Positions 36,340 to 47,496 of a stretch of DNA of 64,000 nucleotides are shown piece after piece. Every line of letters begins with the position of its first letter. The stretch's first letter is position 1. Source of the DNA: Diorhabda sublineata (Eukaryota; Arthropoda; Insecta; Coleoptera; Chrysomelidae); the NCBI RefSeq assembly GCF_026230105.1, contig NC_079476.1, forward strand, positions 2,873,209 through 2,937,208, read 5' to 3'. Both the position numbers and the translations under genes were made by a program. The notes below the pieces were generated by a model. The model saw only the letters and a program-made list of their open reading frames with translations. It searched no databases and was not told the origin of the DNA.

Positions 36340-36570
36340 ACCAAAAGCAAGAAGATTCAACCCCACGTCATTATTAGGAGTACATGATATCTATTTTTCT
36401 AAAAGAAGTAATATAAATTGGTCTCTTTGCAGTCCTGATTTAACTGCTTTGGATTTTTATTTGGGGGTTATCAAAAATTTGAAATTGATTATAACAAACC
36501 GACCTCCCAAGACAATTTTGCAGAAATATTCGCTAGTAAATTGAAATTATTAAAAAAAATAATTTAACAA
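36340..36570 (+). mobile_element. Transposase C-terminal fragment (Tc1/mariner superfamily)
   Basis: Plus strand reads INWSLCSPDLTALDFYLGVI followed by KNLKL and PPKTILQKYS. This matches the W-P-x-R-SPDLTPLDFFLWGY third-catalytic region of a common insect transposase. Only this short end is preserved. Confidence 0.45.
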
Positions 36571-37129
36571 TGAATAAACATATAGTATAAACCAGGAAAA
36601 CAGTATAATATGACTGTTTACACTGAGAAAACCATATGCATGACAATGTCAAAAGAACTTGTTTGATGGAAATTAGGATTACAAGGTCAAATACTACAAC
36701 AGAGAATGAAATACAACACGAGGTAAGAAGACAATTAGCAGTGGCGTATTTTAAAATTTGAAGAATAAATTAACAATAAAAAAAGACCATACAAATATAA
36801 ATAGATTCTACATTGCAATTTGATACTGCAGTGCACAAAAAAATGCTATTTCTATATACAGAAATTCTTTTCCTTAATAATTAGGTCAAGTTTTCTTAAG
36901 CTCAATTTGCTTCTACGCGTCAAGCATTATTGTAAAAGAACACATTCTTCTTGTAGATCATCCGGAAGATCAAGAGGGTACAATTTTTGGTGTTTTATGG
37001 CGTTATCTCCCACTTTTGGTTCATACTTTGTATCCAATTTGCATGAAAATGCAAAATTGAATACTGCCTCATCTCAAATTGCTCAACAATTGGTCTCATA
37101 TTGGGAACAAGGTATTAACTTTTTTTAAC
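36571..37129. other. Ambiguous open region
   Basis: Two overlapping plus frames are open at about 36820-37128. One reads DQEGTIFGVLWRYLPLLVHT and the other NTASSQIAQQLVSYWEQG. Neither is recognised, and having two plausible frames argues against a confident gene call. Confidence 0.3.
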
Positions 37130-37480
37130 TTTCATCGTCTAAGTACTTTCTCTTAATTATTATCTTTTAGCAGCTTCTTCAAAAGCATCAAAAATATCCC
37201 CTTTTATTTTCCATGAAAGTGATAAGTAATTCGTAGTTCCTAAAAACTATCTGCGTCGACTATATTAAATTGTTTTAACACAGGTCCCCAAAATTCCGAT
37301 AGTATGGCCATTTCTAGACAATTTAGTTTAGCCCATAACCCTATAGCTTTATTTTTAACCAATACGTTTTGTGTGGACACTTTTAAAAGCTCCAAGACGC
37401 GATAATAACTAATTCCAATCTTCATTAAAGCTATAAACCCGATCGCCTTGCAGACTCTTATTCTGTTTAGGAGACGTATC
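37130..37480 (-). mobile_element. Possible hAT/ZMYM1-like transposase fragment
   Basis: Minus strand reads NKAIGLWAKLNCLEMAILSE then FWGPVLKQFN. This resembles the LENAxMxxFWxxILxRFN segment of hAT-derived ZMYM1-like proteins. A broken continuation includes KGDIFDAFEEAAKR and a YLDD-like end. The resemblance is short and by eye. Confidence 0.3.
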
Positions 37481-37529
37481 CCGCAGCCCCGTGTCAAGGC
37501 TCCAATGAAAAAGGTCGCAAGATGTTTTC

Positions 37530-37700
37530 AGAACGAAATATGACGGAAGCGACATCTGAGACAAGAAACAAAACCACGAATTAACAAAGCAGCAATCAGA
37601 CAAAACAAATCTTGGAGAACACGGAGATGAAAATTCTCAGGCGCATGTTGGGAAAACACACTACTAGACTGAGAAGGACGCGAGAGCATCATATGACTTA
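37530..37700 (+). mobile_element. Second LINE C-terminal fragment
   Basis: Plus strand: QTKQILENTEMKILRRMLGK, then TTRLRRTREHH. It corresponds to the KRLLETTEMKTLRRI-GKT segment also present in the minus-strand fragment at 35.6-36.1 kb, but in the opposite orientation. Confidence 0.5.
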
Positions 37701-38129
37701 CCTCCTGTAAGTATTTCCAATAGATAATTTCAATTTATAATAATTTTTTTCAGAATGTCTCTTTATGGCTAACGATCTAGAAATCTACATGTCTCCTAAA
37801 CCATAAATTATATCGAGTTGAACAAAGAGTATGGTTTTGTTGAAAAATCGATTGAAAAAATAAATTTTTGCTATCTTTCGATTATACAGGTTGTCCCTGT
37901 GAAAGTTACTGATTGTTAACTATTGGGCATGAGCCCCACTGACTTAAAAATTCAAAATAAAACGGGGGATTGTATGAGAAAACTTTCTTATGTCACAGCA
38001 TTATTTTCACGTCATCTTCTCACTCCCGAATTTATTGCAGCAATTCCCTCAGCATCCTGTATACTAAATATGAGCAAAATTAGAGAAGGTACCTTAAACT
38101 GAATATATTTCACAATTTACTACAGTAGA

Positions 38130-38370
38130 ACTATCCAGAATCAGCACGCGTGGAGGAAATGATAATCCCGCTTCTCTACAAAGATTCCTAAAAGCAGCTG
38201 ATTATTTTGACACTATACTGAGGCCTATTGTGGCTCTGTATACCGCAGAAATCGAGCTTCAATTTCTATTATTACAAGACAATGCCAACGATCCAAATTT
38301 CAGCAAGGTGGAGCCCTTTCGCGCTGTGGAGTTGACGTTCGGCAATTTTTAAATGACTACTTTCCGGGAA
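38130..38370 (+). mobile_element. Tc1-like transposase fragment
   Basis: Plus strand: RGGNDNPASLQRFLKAADYF, then DTILRPIVALYTAEIELQFL and LLQDNAND. The LQDNA is the second catalytic Asp segment of Tc1-type enzymes (FxxMQDNARPHTA). The following ARPH-type text is replaced and a stop follows near 38349. The N-terminal half is absent. Confidence 0.5.
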
Positions 38371-38818
38371 GGTAAACAAGGTTATATAGAGTATCCAGAA
38401 AGGTCGTCAGACTCATCAATTTATTAAATAATTTTGAAATTCACTGTACATAGATGAATTTCAATAAAAAATACTGTAGCATCCGTTAATATTTTTTTAC
38501 ATACTGAAAACGCAAATTAAATTGTACTGGTATATAAAAGTTTATTATAGGGAATGTGATTCATTTCCTGCATTTTATACACTTTTGTAACCGACTGTAG
38601 CGAACCAATTGTTAATTAACAATGTGACAATTAGTACGATGACTGAAACTAGTTCTAGAATGTTAAACCAATGATTCATTCGATATCAGTATAAATCATC
38701 GTGGATTCTCTTTTTTTTTTAGTAACAATTTTTTTTATTTCAATCCATTTTACAAAAATTTATTATAAAAAAAGACAATATAAAAAGAATAATTCAATTT
38801 CAAAATCCAACTAAAGTA

Positions 38819-39371
38819 CGAGGGTTATCCATAAAATAAAGTTACCTAGGAGCTCTAGACGCTAGGAACGCTGTTAGATGGGATTAGGTCGTGTAGCTTG
38901 GCTCCGTTTCACCCTGGTGAATTATTTACAACGTTCATTTTGATCGTGGAAGCGTGACTTTTGATTCTCACGCCAGGTGGGCAAAAAACGTTCCTCCTGT
39001 GGACGTACAAACGTCCTTGTCAAACAACGTTGTGACCGGCCATTATTTTCTGACAAAGTAATTGCGAAAGTGAAAGAAGAAATACTGAAAAATTGAGGTA
39101 TGTAGAGTCCTCAGCGAGAGGATTCCTGATGTCAGTGAATCCGCCATTTTGAGCAGTCGCGTAGGATATGCCAAAGTTTGTGCAAGGTGCTGACAGATGA
39201 CAACAAACGGCACTCAGTGATTACCATCTTTTCCTTGAACACTTGGGAGGAATGCATTTTACAACCGACGAAGAGCTGAAAGAAGAGGTTTTGAGCTATC
39301 TTCGCGGCGCAGCGATGGTACACCGCACGCAAAAATGCGTTGATCTAAACGGCGATTATGTCAAAAAATAG
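38819..39371 (+). mobile_element. Internally deleted mariner with 5' TIR
   Basis: CGAGGGTTATCCATAAAATA at 38819 follows TA and looks like a mariner terminal repeat. Degenerate mariner text follows, and the frame GMHFTTDEELKEEVLSYLRG then AAMVHRTQKCVDLNGDYVKK ends at TAG 39369-39371. The C-terminal match is to KRMQKCIDLNGEYFEK of mariners. All three catalytic regions are missing. The element then runs into tandem copies of its own 3' end. Confidence 0.7.
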
Positions 39372-40095
39372 AGGGAAGTCTAAGATTTCGAAACATGTAT
39401 AATTCAATGTCAATAAACATTTTTTTCGTTAAGAAAATGCGTTGAGTGAAGGCAGACTTCTATGACTCAGCCATAAAGAAGATGGTACACCGCACGCAAA
39501 AATGCGTAGATCTAAACGGCGATTATGTCAAAAAATAGAGGGAAGTCTAAGATTTCGAAACATGTATAATTCAATGTCAATAAACATTTTTTTCGTTAAG
39601 AAAATGCGTTGAGTGAAGGCAGACTTCTATGACTCAGCCATAAAGAAGATGGTACACCGCACGCAAAAATGCGTAGATCTAAACGGCGGTTATGTCAAAA
39701 AATAGAGGGAAGTCTAAGATTTCGAAACATGTATAATTCAATGTCAATAAACATTTTTTTCGTTAAGAAAATGCGTTGAGTGAAGGCAGACTTCTATGAC
39801 TCAGCCATAAAGAAGATGGTACACCGCACGGAAAAATGCGTAGATCTAAACGGCGGTTATGTCAAAAAATAGAGGGAAGTCTAAGATTTCGAAACATGTA
39901 TAATTCAATGTCAATAAACATTTTTTTCGTTAAGAAAATGCGTTGAGTGAAGGCAGACTTCTATGACTCAGCCATAAAGAAGATGGTACACCGCACGCAA
40001 AAATGCGTTGATCTAAACGGCGATTATGTCAAAAAATAGAGGGAAGTCCAAGCTTTCGAAACATGTATGATTAAATGCCAATAAACATGTTTCAT
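39315..40095. repeat. 167-bp tandem array of a mariner 3' end
   Basis: ATGGTACACCGCACGCAAAA starts at 39315, 39482, 39649, 39816 and 39983, exactly 167 bp apart. Each unit holds the last residues of mariner transposase (QKCVDLNGDYVKK, stop), its 3' flank with an AATAAA signal, and a GACTCAGCCATAAAGAAG joint. Units differ by only a few bases (for example GATTATG/GGTTATG); the last is partial and slightly more diverged. Confidence 0.95.
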
Positions 40096-40106
40096 GTCAA
40101 AAAATG

Positions 40107-40230
40107 CTAGACCAAGACCAAGACCGGACTAACCAACACAAGACCACATATGAGGCGGCAAGACCAAGACCAAGACAACAGATGCAAGACCAAGACCAAG
40201 ACAACGGATGCAAGACCAAGTCCAAAACAA
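40107..40230. repeat. CAAGAC/CAAGTC simple repeat
   Basis: Interrupted AAGACC hexamer runs broken by ACAACGGATG phrases. The minus-strand frame through it reads Val-Leu repeats and is a low-complexity artefact. Confidence 0.85.
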
Positions 40231-40239
40231 AGCCGATCA

Positions 40240-41372
40240 TAGATTTGATCATCAATAATTTCCTCTTCTAAACTACTCATATCACTTGGAAACAGTTGCA
40301 ATTGTACTAAACAAACTTGAGTCAGTTCAAAATTCAAGTTTCACGACAGACGCTGCCACGATTTCGCTTAGATGCAACATAAATAATCGTTGTATCAAAA
40401 ATCATTTGTCCCCGTTATTATTAAGGAGTAGATTTTGACTGGGACGATACAAAGTTTTTAACACACCAACAGATAATACACATACCAAAATAATTAGGTC
40501 AAATATATTAAATTCGTTCAATTAAAGGTAGCGTTGGTTAATTGATCCCCAGCTTGACCTTTCTACAATATTCAGTATGAATTTTATTATTTATTCATTC
40601 ACTGATCTTGTGAGATAAGAGGAATGTTGCTGGACATTGAAGAGATTCATTTTATGTTAAAACTAATATACCAGGATTTGAAAATCGCTTATAATACCAT
40701 GCTAGTATTTTATTTTTAACACCTGTAAGAAATCGAAGTATCGCTAAAGAGCACGTGCATTTAGATCTAAAAAACCAGCTAATTATTTCAAAAAAGTCAT
40801 CCCTTTATTAAGTTTAAACCATTATACCCCTTATACAATCAGTATGACACAATTTTCTTAATACCTTGTCGAAAAATGATAATTTTTAATAGCTGTTTAG
40901 AAGTTATAAGCAGATTCATGCAAAATAAAAAAGTTTTTCACAAAAAAAGTTGCATTAAATTATAAAAATGATCATACCTTATTGAACCTACAGAAAGCAA
41001 ATCTTAAAATCGTTGACCTACTTCTATGTGTGATTAAAATATGTCAGAGATTGACAAGGATGTATTGAAAAATTGTGTTGAACGTAAACTATGAAAAAAT
41101 TAATTTTAACGTATCCATTCTTGGAGAGTCTTGCGAGGTGGTTTTGGAATTCTTTATTTATTGGACTTAATGTGAATGTAAAACATTCAAATTCTAGATT
41201 TTATTTCTAACAAAGGTTGTTGATGGCGAAACAAAAACATTTAAATCAAAATCCGAGCCAGTTATTCTATAAATCATTCCAATTCTTCATGACCAAAGCG
41301 AGTTGCGGGCAACTTTTTAAATAATTTTTGAAAATTACCCCCATAATTCAATAATATATTGGCTGGTCCGAG
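40240..41372. other. AT-rich sequence, no gene seen
   Basis: Nothing recognised. Confidence 0.6.
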
Positions 41373-41750
41373 TCAAAAGACAATTTATCGTGAATAAGAG
41401 GCTTTTTAGATGCTATTTATATGCGGAAATCAAATATTAAGTACTTTTATAGTTATATACATAAAATTTCAAAAAAAAGGTCTGCTAGGTTTTTAAAACT
41501 TAAAAACTTAGCAATTCCTATTTAAATGATTATAATGTTATGCCTAAATAAGAATCAAGTGTTTATTAAGTGATTTTGCTTAGAAAGTAGTCCATATTCA
41601 ACATTCAACAATCGAAAATTCCTTGAATGACTTTTGTTTCCATGACCTTACTAAAAGTGGTGGATCTTGATGAGACGGTTGCTTGTTCCAAAATCAATGA
41701 TCGTATTTAAAATCGACTCCAATTTTATTATATTCATTAACTGACAATTT

Positions 41751-41770
41751 GGTTAGGTTAGGTTAGGTTG
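41751..41770. repeat. Interstitial TTAGG run
   Basis: GGTTAGGTTAGGTTAGGTTGG inside the inverted left-hand monomer. The corresponding place in the direct monomers reads TCTAACCTAATCTAATC, so the run is an expansion of a motif present in every unit. Confidence 0.7.
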
Positions 41771-41994
41771 GACTGCCAGCTTTTGATATTTCATCGATGG
41801 TCTTAGGAATAATCCATTCAAATAGGATCTAAGTGCTGATTAAGTGCAAGAGATTCCTGCCAAGAAGAATTTTATTATCAACTTTTAACCTTAAATATTC
41901 GTTGAATGACTTTTGTTTCCATGACCTCACTAAAAGTGGTGGATCTTGATGAGACATGTTTCAAGGTCAAATCTAATTTAAAATCGATTTGATA

Positions 41995-44900
41995 TTGGAG
42001 CAACAAGCTTCCGTCTGATCAGGATCCACCACTTGTAGTGTGGTCATAGGAAAAAAAGTAATTCAACGAATATTTAAGGTTAAAAGTTGATAATAAAATT
42101 CTTGTTGGCATGAATCTCTTGCACTTAATGAGCACTTAAATCTAACCTAATCTAATCAAATGAGTTATGGAACAAAATAGAAATGAAATCAATTTTAAAT
42201 ACGATCATTGATTTTGGAGCAAGCACCCGTCTGATCAGGATCCACCACTTGTAGTGTGGTCATAGGAAAAAAAGTAATTCAACGAATATTTAAGGTTAAA
42301 AGTTGATAATAAAATTCTTGTTGGCATGAATCTCTTGCACTTAATGAGCACTTAAATCTAACCTAATCTAATCAAATGAGTTATGGAACAAAATAGAAAT
42401 GAAATCAATTTTAAATACGATCATTGATTTTGGAGCAAGCACCCGTCTGATCAAGATCCACCACTTGTAGTGTGGTCATAGGAAAAAAAGTAATTCAACG
42501 AATATTTAAGGTTAAAAGTTGATAATAAAATTCTTGTTGGCATGAATCTCTTGCACTTAATGAGCACTTAAATCTAACCTAATCTAATCAAATGAATTAA
42601 GGAACAAAATAGAAATGAAATCAATTTTAAATACGATCATTGATTTTGGAGCAAGCACCCGTCTGATCAAGATCCACCACTTGTAGTGTGGTCATAGGAA
42701 AAAAAGTAATTCAACGAATATTTAAGGTTAAAATTTGATAATAAAATTCTTGTTGGCATGAATCTCTTGCACTTAATGAGCACTTAAATCTAACCTAATC
42801 TAATCAAATGAATTAAGGAACAAAATAGAAATGAAATCAATTTTAAATACGATCATTGATTTTGGAGCAAGCACCCGTCTGATCAGGATCCACCACTTGT
42901 AGTGTGGTCATAGGAAAAAAAGTAATTCAACGAATATTTAAGGTTAAAAGTTGATAATAAAATTCTTGTTGGCATGAATCTCTTGCACTTAATGAGCACT
43001 TAAATCTAACCTAATCTAATCAAATGAATTAAGGAACAAAATAGAAATGAAATCAATTTTAAATACGATCATTGATTTTGGAGCAAGCACCCGTCTGATC
43101 AGGATCCACCACTTGTAGTGTGGTCATAGGAAAAAAAGTAATTCAACGAATATTTAAGGTTAAAAGTTGATAATAAAATTCTTGTTGGCATGAATCTCTT
43201 GCACTTAATGAGCACTTAAATCTAACCTAATCTAATCAAATGAATTAAGGAACAAAATAGAAATGAAATCAATTTTAAATACGATCATTGATTTTGGAGC
43301 AAGCACCCGTCTGATCAGGATCCACCACTTGTAGTGTGGTCATAGGAAAAAAAGTAATTCAACGAATATTTAAGGTTAAAAGTTGATAATAAAATTCTTG
43401 TTGGCATGAATCTCTTGCACTTAATGAGCACTTAAATCTAACCTAATCTAATCAAATGAATTAAGGAACAAAATAGAAATGAAATCAATTTTAAATACGA
43501 TCATTGATTTTGGAGCAAGCACCCGTCTGATCAGGATCCACCACTTGTAGTGTGGTCATAGGAAAAAAAGTAATTCAACGAATATTTAAGGTTAAAAGTT
43601 GATAATAAAATTCTTGTTGGCATGAATCTCTTGCACTTAATGAGCACTTAAATCTAACCTAATCTAATCAAATGAGTTATGGAACAAAATAGAAATGAAA
43701 TCAATTTTAAATACGATCATTGATTTTGGAGCAAGCACCCGTCTGATCAAGATCCACCACTTGTAGTGTGGTCATAGGAAAAAAAGTAATTCAACGAATA
43801 TTTAAGGTTAAAAGTTGATAATAAAATTCTTGTTGGCATGAATCTCTTGCACTTAATGAGCACTTAAATCTAACCTAATCTAATCAAATGAATTAAGGAA
43901 CAAAATAGAAATGAAATCAATTTTAAATACGATCATTGATTTTGGAGCAAGCACCCGTCTGATCAGGATCCACCACTTGTAGTGTGGTCATAGGAAAAAA
44001 AGTAATTCAACGAATATTTAAGGTTAAAAGTTGATAATAAAATTCTTGTTGGCATGAATCTCTTGCACTTAATGAGCACTTAAATCTAACCTAATCTAAT
44101 CAAATGAATTAAGGAACAAAATAGAAATGAAATCAATTTTAAATACGATCATTGATTTTGGAGCAAGCACCCGTCTGATCAGGATCCACCACTTGTAGTG
44201 TGGTCATAGGAAAAAAAGTAATTCAACGAATATTTAAGGTTAAAAGTTGATAATAAAATTCTTGTTGGCATGAATCTCTTGCACTTAATGAGCACTTAAA
44301 TCTAACCTAATCTAATCAAATGAATTAAGGAACAAAATAGAAATGAAATCAATTTTAAATACGATCATTGATTTTGGAGCAAGCACCCGTCTGATCAGGA
44401 TCCACCACTTGTAGTGTGGTCATAGGAAAAAAAGTAATTCAACGAATATTTAAGGTTAAAAGTTGATAATAAAATTCTTGTTGGCATGAATCTCTTGCAC
44501 TTAATGAGCACTTAAATCTAACCTAATCTAATCAAATGAATTAAGGAACAAAATAGAAATGAAATCAATTTTAAATACGATCATTGATTTTGGAGCAAGC
44601 ACCCGTCTGATCAGGATCCACCACTTGTAGTGTGGTCATAGGAAAAAAAGTAATTCAACGAATATTTAAGGTTAAAAGTTGATAATAAAATTCTTGTTGG
44701 CATGAATCTCTTGCACTTAATGAGCACTTAAATCTAACCTAATCTAATCAAATGAGTTATGGAACAAAATAGAAATGAAATCAATTTTAAATACGATCAT
44801 TGATTTTGGAGCAAGCACCCGTCTGATCAGGATCCACCACTTGTAGTGTGGTCATAGGAAAAAAAGTAATTCAACGAATATTTAAGGTTAAAAGTTGATA

Positions 44901-46800
44901 ATAAAATTCTTGTTGGCATGAATCTCTTGCACTTAATGAGCACTTAAATCTAACCTAATCTAATCAAATGAGTTATGGAACAAAATAGAAATGAAATCAA
45001 TTTTAAATACGATCATTGATTTTGGAGCAAGCACCCGTCTGATCAGGATCCACCACTTGTAGTGTGGTCATAGGAAAAAAAGTAATTCAACGAATATTTA
45101 AGGTTAAAAGTTGATAATAAAATTCTTGTTGGCATGAATCTCTTGCACTTAATGAGCACTTAAATCTAACCTAATCTAATCAAATGAGTTATGGAACAAA
45201 ATAGAAATGAAATCAATTTTAAATACGATCATTGATTTTGGAGCAAGCACCCGTCTGATCAAGATCCACCACTTGTAGTGTGGTCATAGGAAAAAAAGTA
45301 ATTCAACGAATATTTAAGGTTAAAAGTTGATAATAAAATTCTTGTTGGCATGAATCTCTTGCACTTAATGAGCACTTAAATCTAACCTAATCTAATCAAA
45401 TGAATTAAGGAACAAAATAGAAATGAAATCAATTTTAAATACGATCATTGATTTTGGAGCAAGCACCCGTCTGATCAGGATCCACCACTTGTAGTGTGGT
45501 CATAGGAAAAAAAGTAATTCAACGAATATTTAAGGTTAAAAGTTGATAATAAAATTCTTGTTGGCATGAATCTCTTGCACTTAATGAGCACTTAAATCTA
45601 ACCTAATCTAATCAAATGAATTAAGGAACAAAATAGAAATGAAATCAATTTTAAATACGATCATTGATTTTGGAGCAAGCACCCGTCTGATCAAGATCCA
45701 CCACTTGTAGTGTGGTCATAGGAAAAAAAGTAATTCAACGAATATTTAAGGTTAAAAGTTGATAATAAAATTCTTGTTGGCATGAATCTCTTGCACTTAA
45801 TGAGCACTTAAATCTAACCTAATCTAATCAAATGAGTTATGGAACAAAATAGAAATGAAATCAATTTTAAATACGATCATTGATTTTGGAGCAAGCACCC
45901 GTCTGATCAAGATCCACCACTTGTAGTGTGGTCATAGGAAAAAAAGTAATTCAACGAATATTTAAGGTTAAAAGTTGATAATAAAATTCTTGTTGGCATG
46001 AATCTCTTGCACTTAATGAGCACTTAAATCTAACCTAATCTAATCAAATGAATTAAGGAACAAAATAGAAATGAAATCAATTTTAAATACGATCATTGAT
46101 TTTGGAGCAAGCACCCGTCTGATCAGGATCCACCACTTGTAGTGTGGTCATAGGAAAAAAAGTAATTCAACGAATATTTAAGGTTAAAAGTTGATAATAA
46201 AATTCTTGTTGGCATGAATCTCTTGCACTTAATGAGCACTTAAATCTAACCTAATCTAATCAAATGAGTTATGGAACAAAATAGAAATGAAATCAATTTT
46301 AAATACGATCATTGATTTTGGAGCAAGCACCCGTCTGATCAGGATCCACCACTTGTAGTGTGGTCATAGGAAAAAAAGTAATTCAACGAATATTTAAGGT
46401 TAAAAGTTGATAATAAAATTCTTGTTGGCATGAATCTCTTGCACTTAATGAGCACTTAAATCTAACCTAATCTAATCAAATGAGTTATGGAACAAAATAG
46501 AAATGAAATCAATTTTAAATACGATCATTGATTTTGGAGCAAGCACCCGTCTGATCAAGATCCACCACTTGTAGTGTGGTCATAGGAAAAAAAGTAATTC
46601 AACGAATATTTAAGGTTAAAAGTTGATAATAAAATTCTTGTTGGCATGAATCTCTTGCACTTAATGAGCACTTAAATCTAACCTAATCTAATCAAATGAG
46701 TTATGGAACAAAATAGAAATGAAATCAATTTTAAATACGATCATTGATTTTGGAGCAAGCACCCGTCTGATCAAGATCCACCACTTGTAGTGAGGTCATG
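41995..46800. repeat. 216-bp satellite, about 22 units
   Basis: GATCARGATCCACCACTTG recurs from 42017 to 46769 at exact 216-bp steps, giving 22 intervals. Units are almost identical. The main variants are GATCAGGATCC/GATCAAGATCC and GAGTTATGGAAC/GAATTAAGGAAC. The last unit switches at about 46792 into the diverged arm sequence. Left of 41990 one monomer-like unit and a partial one lie in inverted orientation. Confidence 0.97.
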
Positions 46801-47083
46801 GAAACCAAAGTCATTCAAGGAATTTTTGATGGTTAAATGTTGAAAATGGACTACTTCTTAAAAAGAATCTGTTGCATATGATAAGCATTTAATTTATGTG
46901 AAACTGAAGGCAAAAAATAGTTTTTATTTAAATAGGGAGTGCAAAGTGTAGACCTTATTTTTTGAATTTTCCAGAAACTATAAGTGCACCTAATATTTGA
47001 TTTGAGCACCTAAAAAGCCGTTTATTTACTATAAATTTTGAGTCCCCCTTTTTTACTTGGATCAGGGGTATAAAATTTTTATT

Positions 47084-47272
47084 ATGAAATTTTGCATTAT
47101 AATACAAATCATATATTTGATCAATATGATGCCGTTGAAAGCGGCAGAATCGTTTGTTATTTCTACCGTATTTTTTGCTTCTTCAAGTGAAAATATAATA
47201 ACCATAAGACAAAAGAGAAAAAGATTTTTGAAGCATTCTGTCTATTTTTTATTTTGTAGTATTAACTTTTAA
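47084..47272 (+). CDS. Hypothetical short secreted-type peptide
   Basis: From ATG 47084 to TAA 47270, 62 residues. The start MKFCIIIQIIYLINMMPLKA resembles a signal peptide, and a dibasic RQKRKR lies mid-chain. No family was recognised, it is short, and it lies next to a repeat element; chance is likely. Confidence 0.15.
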   Translation: MKFCIIIQIIYLINMMPLKAAESFVISTVFFASSSENIITIRQKRKRFLKHSVYFLFCSINF

Positions 47273-47496
47273 TCAGTTCATTACAACCACAATAATTTTT
47301 TAAATAAAACCAGCATGATAATTCTAACTGTGTAACTTTTTTTCAACTGATGTGCTTCAGGATTAAATATTGATTACGATAATTAAAAAAGGATAACAAT
47401 TAATATTTGACAATTGTTTTATAAAACATATACTGTAGAACAAATTAGTAAAGTATTCAAAACCAACACACGTTATAATTTAGACTTAATGAATTA

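Larger units (their letters stand above)
41373..47045. mobile_element. Inverted-repeat element enclosing the 216-bp satellite
   Basis: The left arm (about 41373-41710), read in reverse, parallels the right arm (about 46760-47045) for some 300 bp with small gaps. Shared landmarks are GGTCATGGAAAC-AAAGTCATTCAAGGAATTTT, AATGTTGAA-ATGGACTACT, ATTTAAATAGG, AGACCT-TTTTTTGAA, TTAATATTTGATTT and CTAAAAAGCC. The arms are imperfect and therefore old relative to the array inside. No transposase was found. It could be a foldback-type element or a MITE family whose interior expanded as a satellite. Confidence 0.65.

Noticed and set aside
40107..40337. Minus-strand Val-Leu-rich frame
   Set aside because: It is produced by the CAAGAC simple repeat; low complexity.
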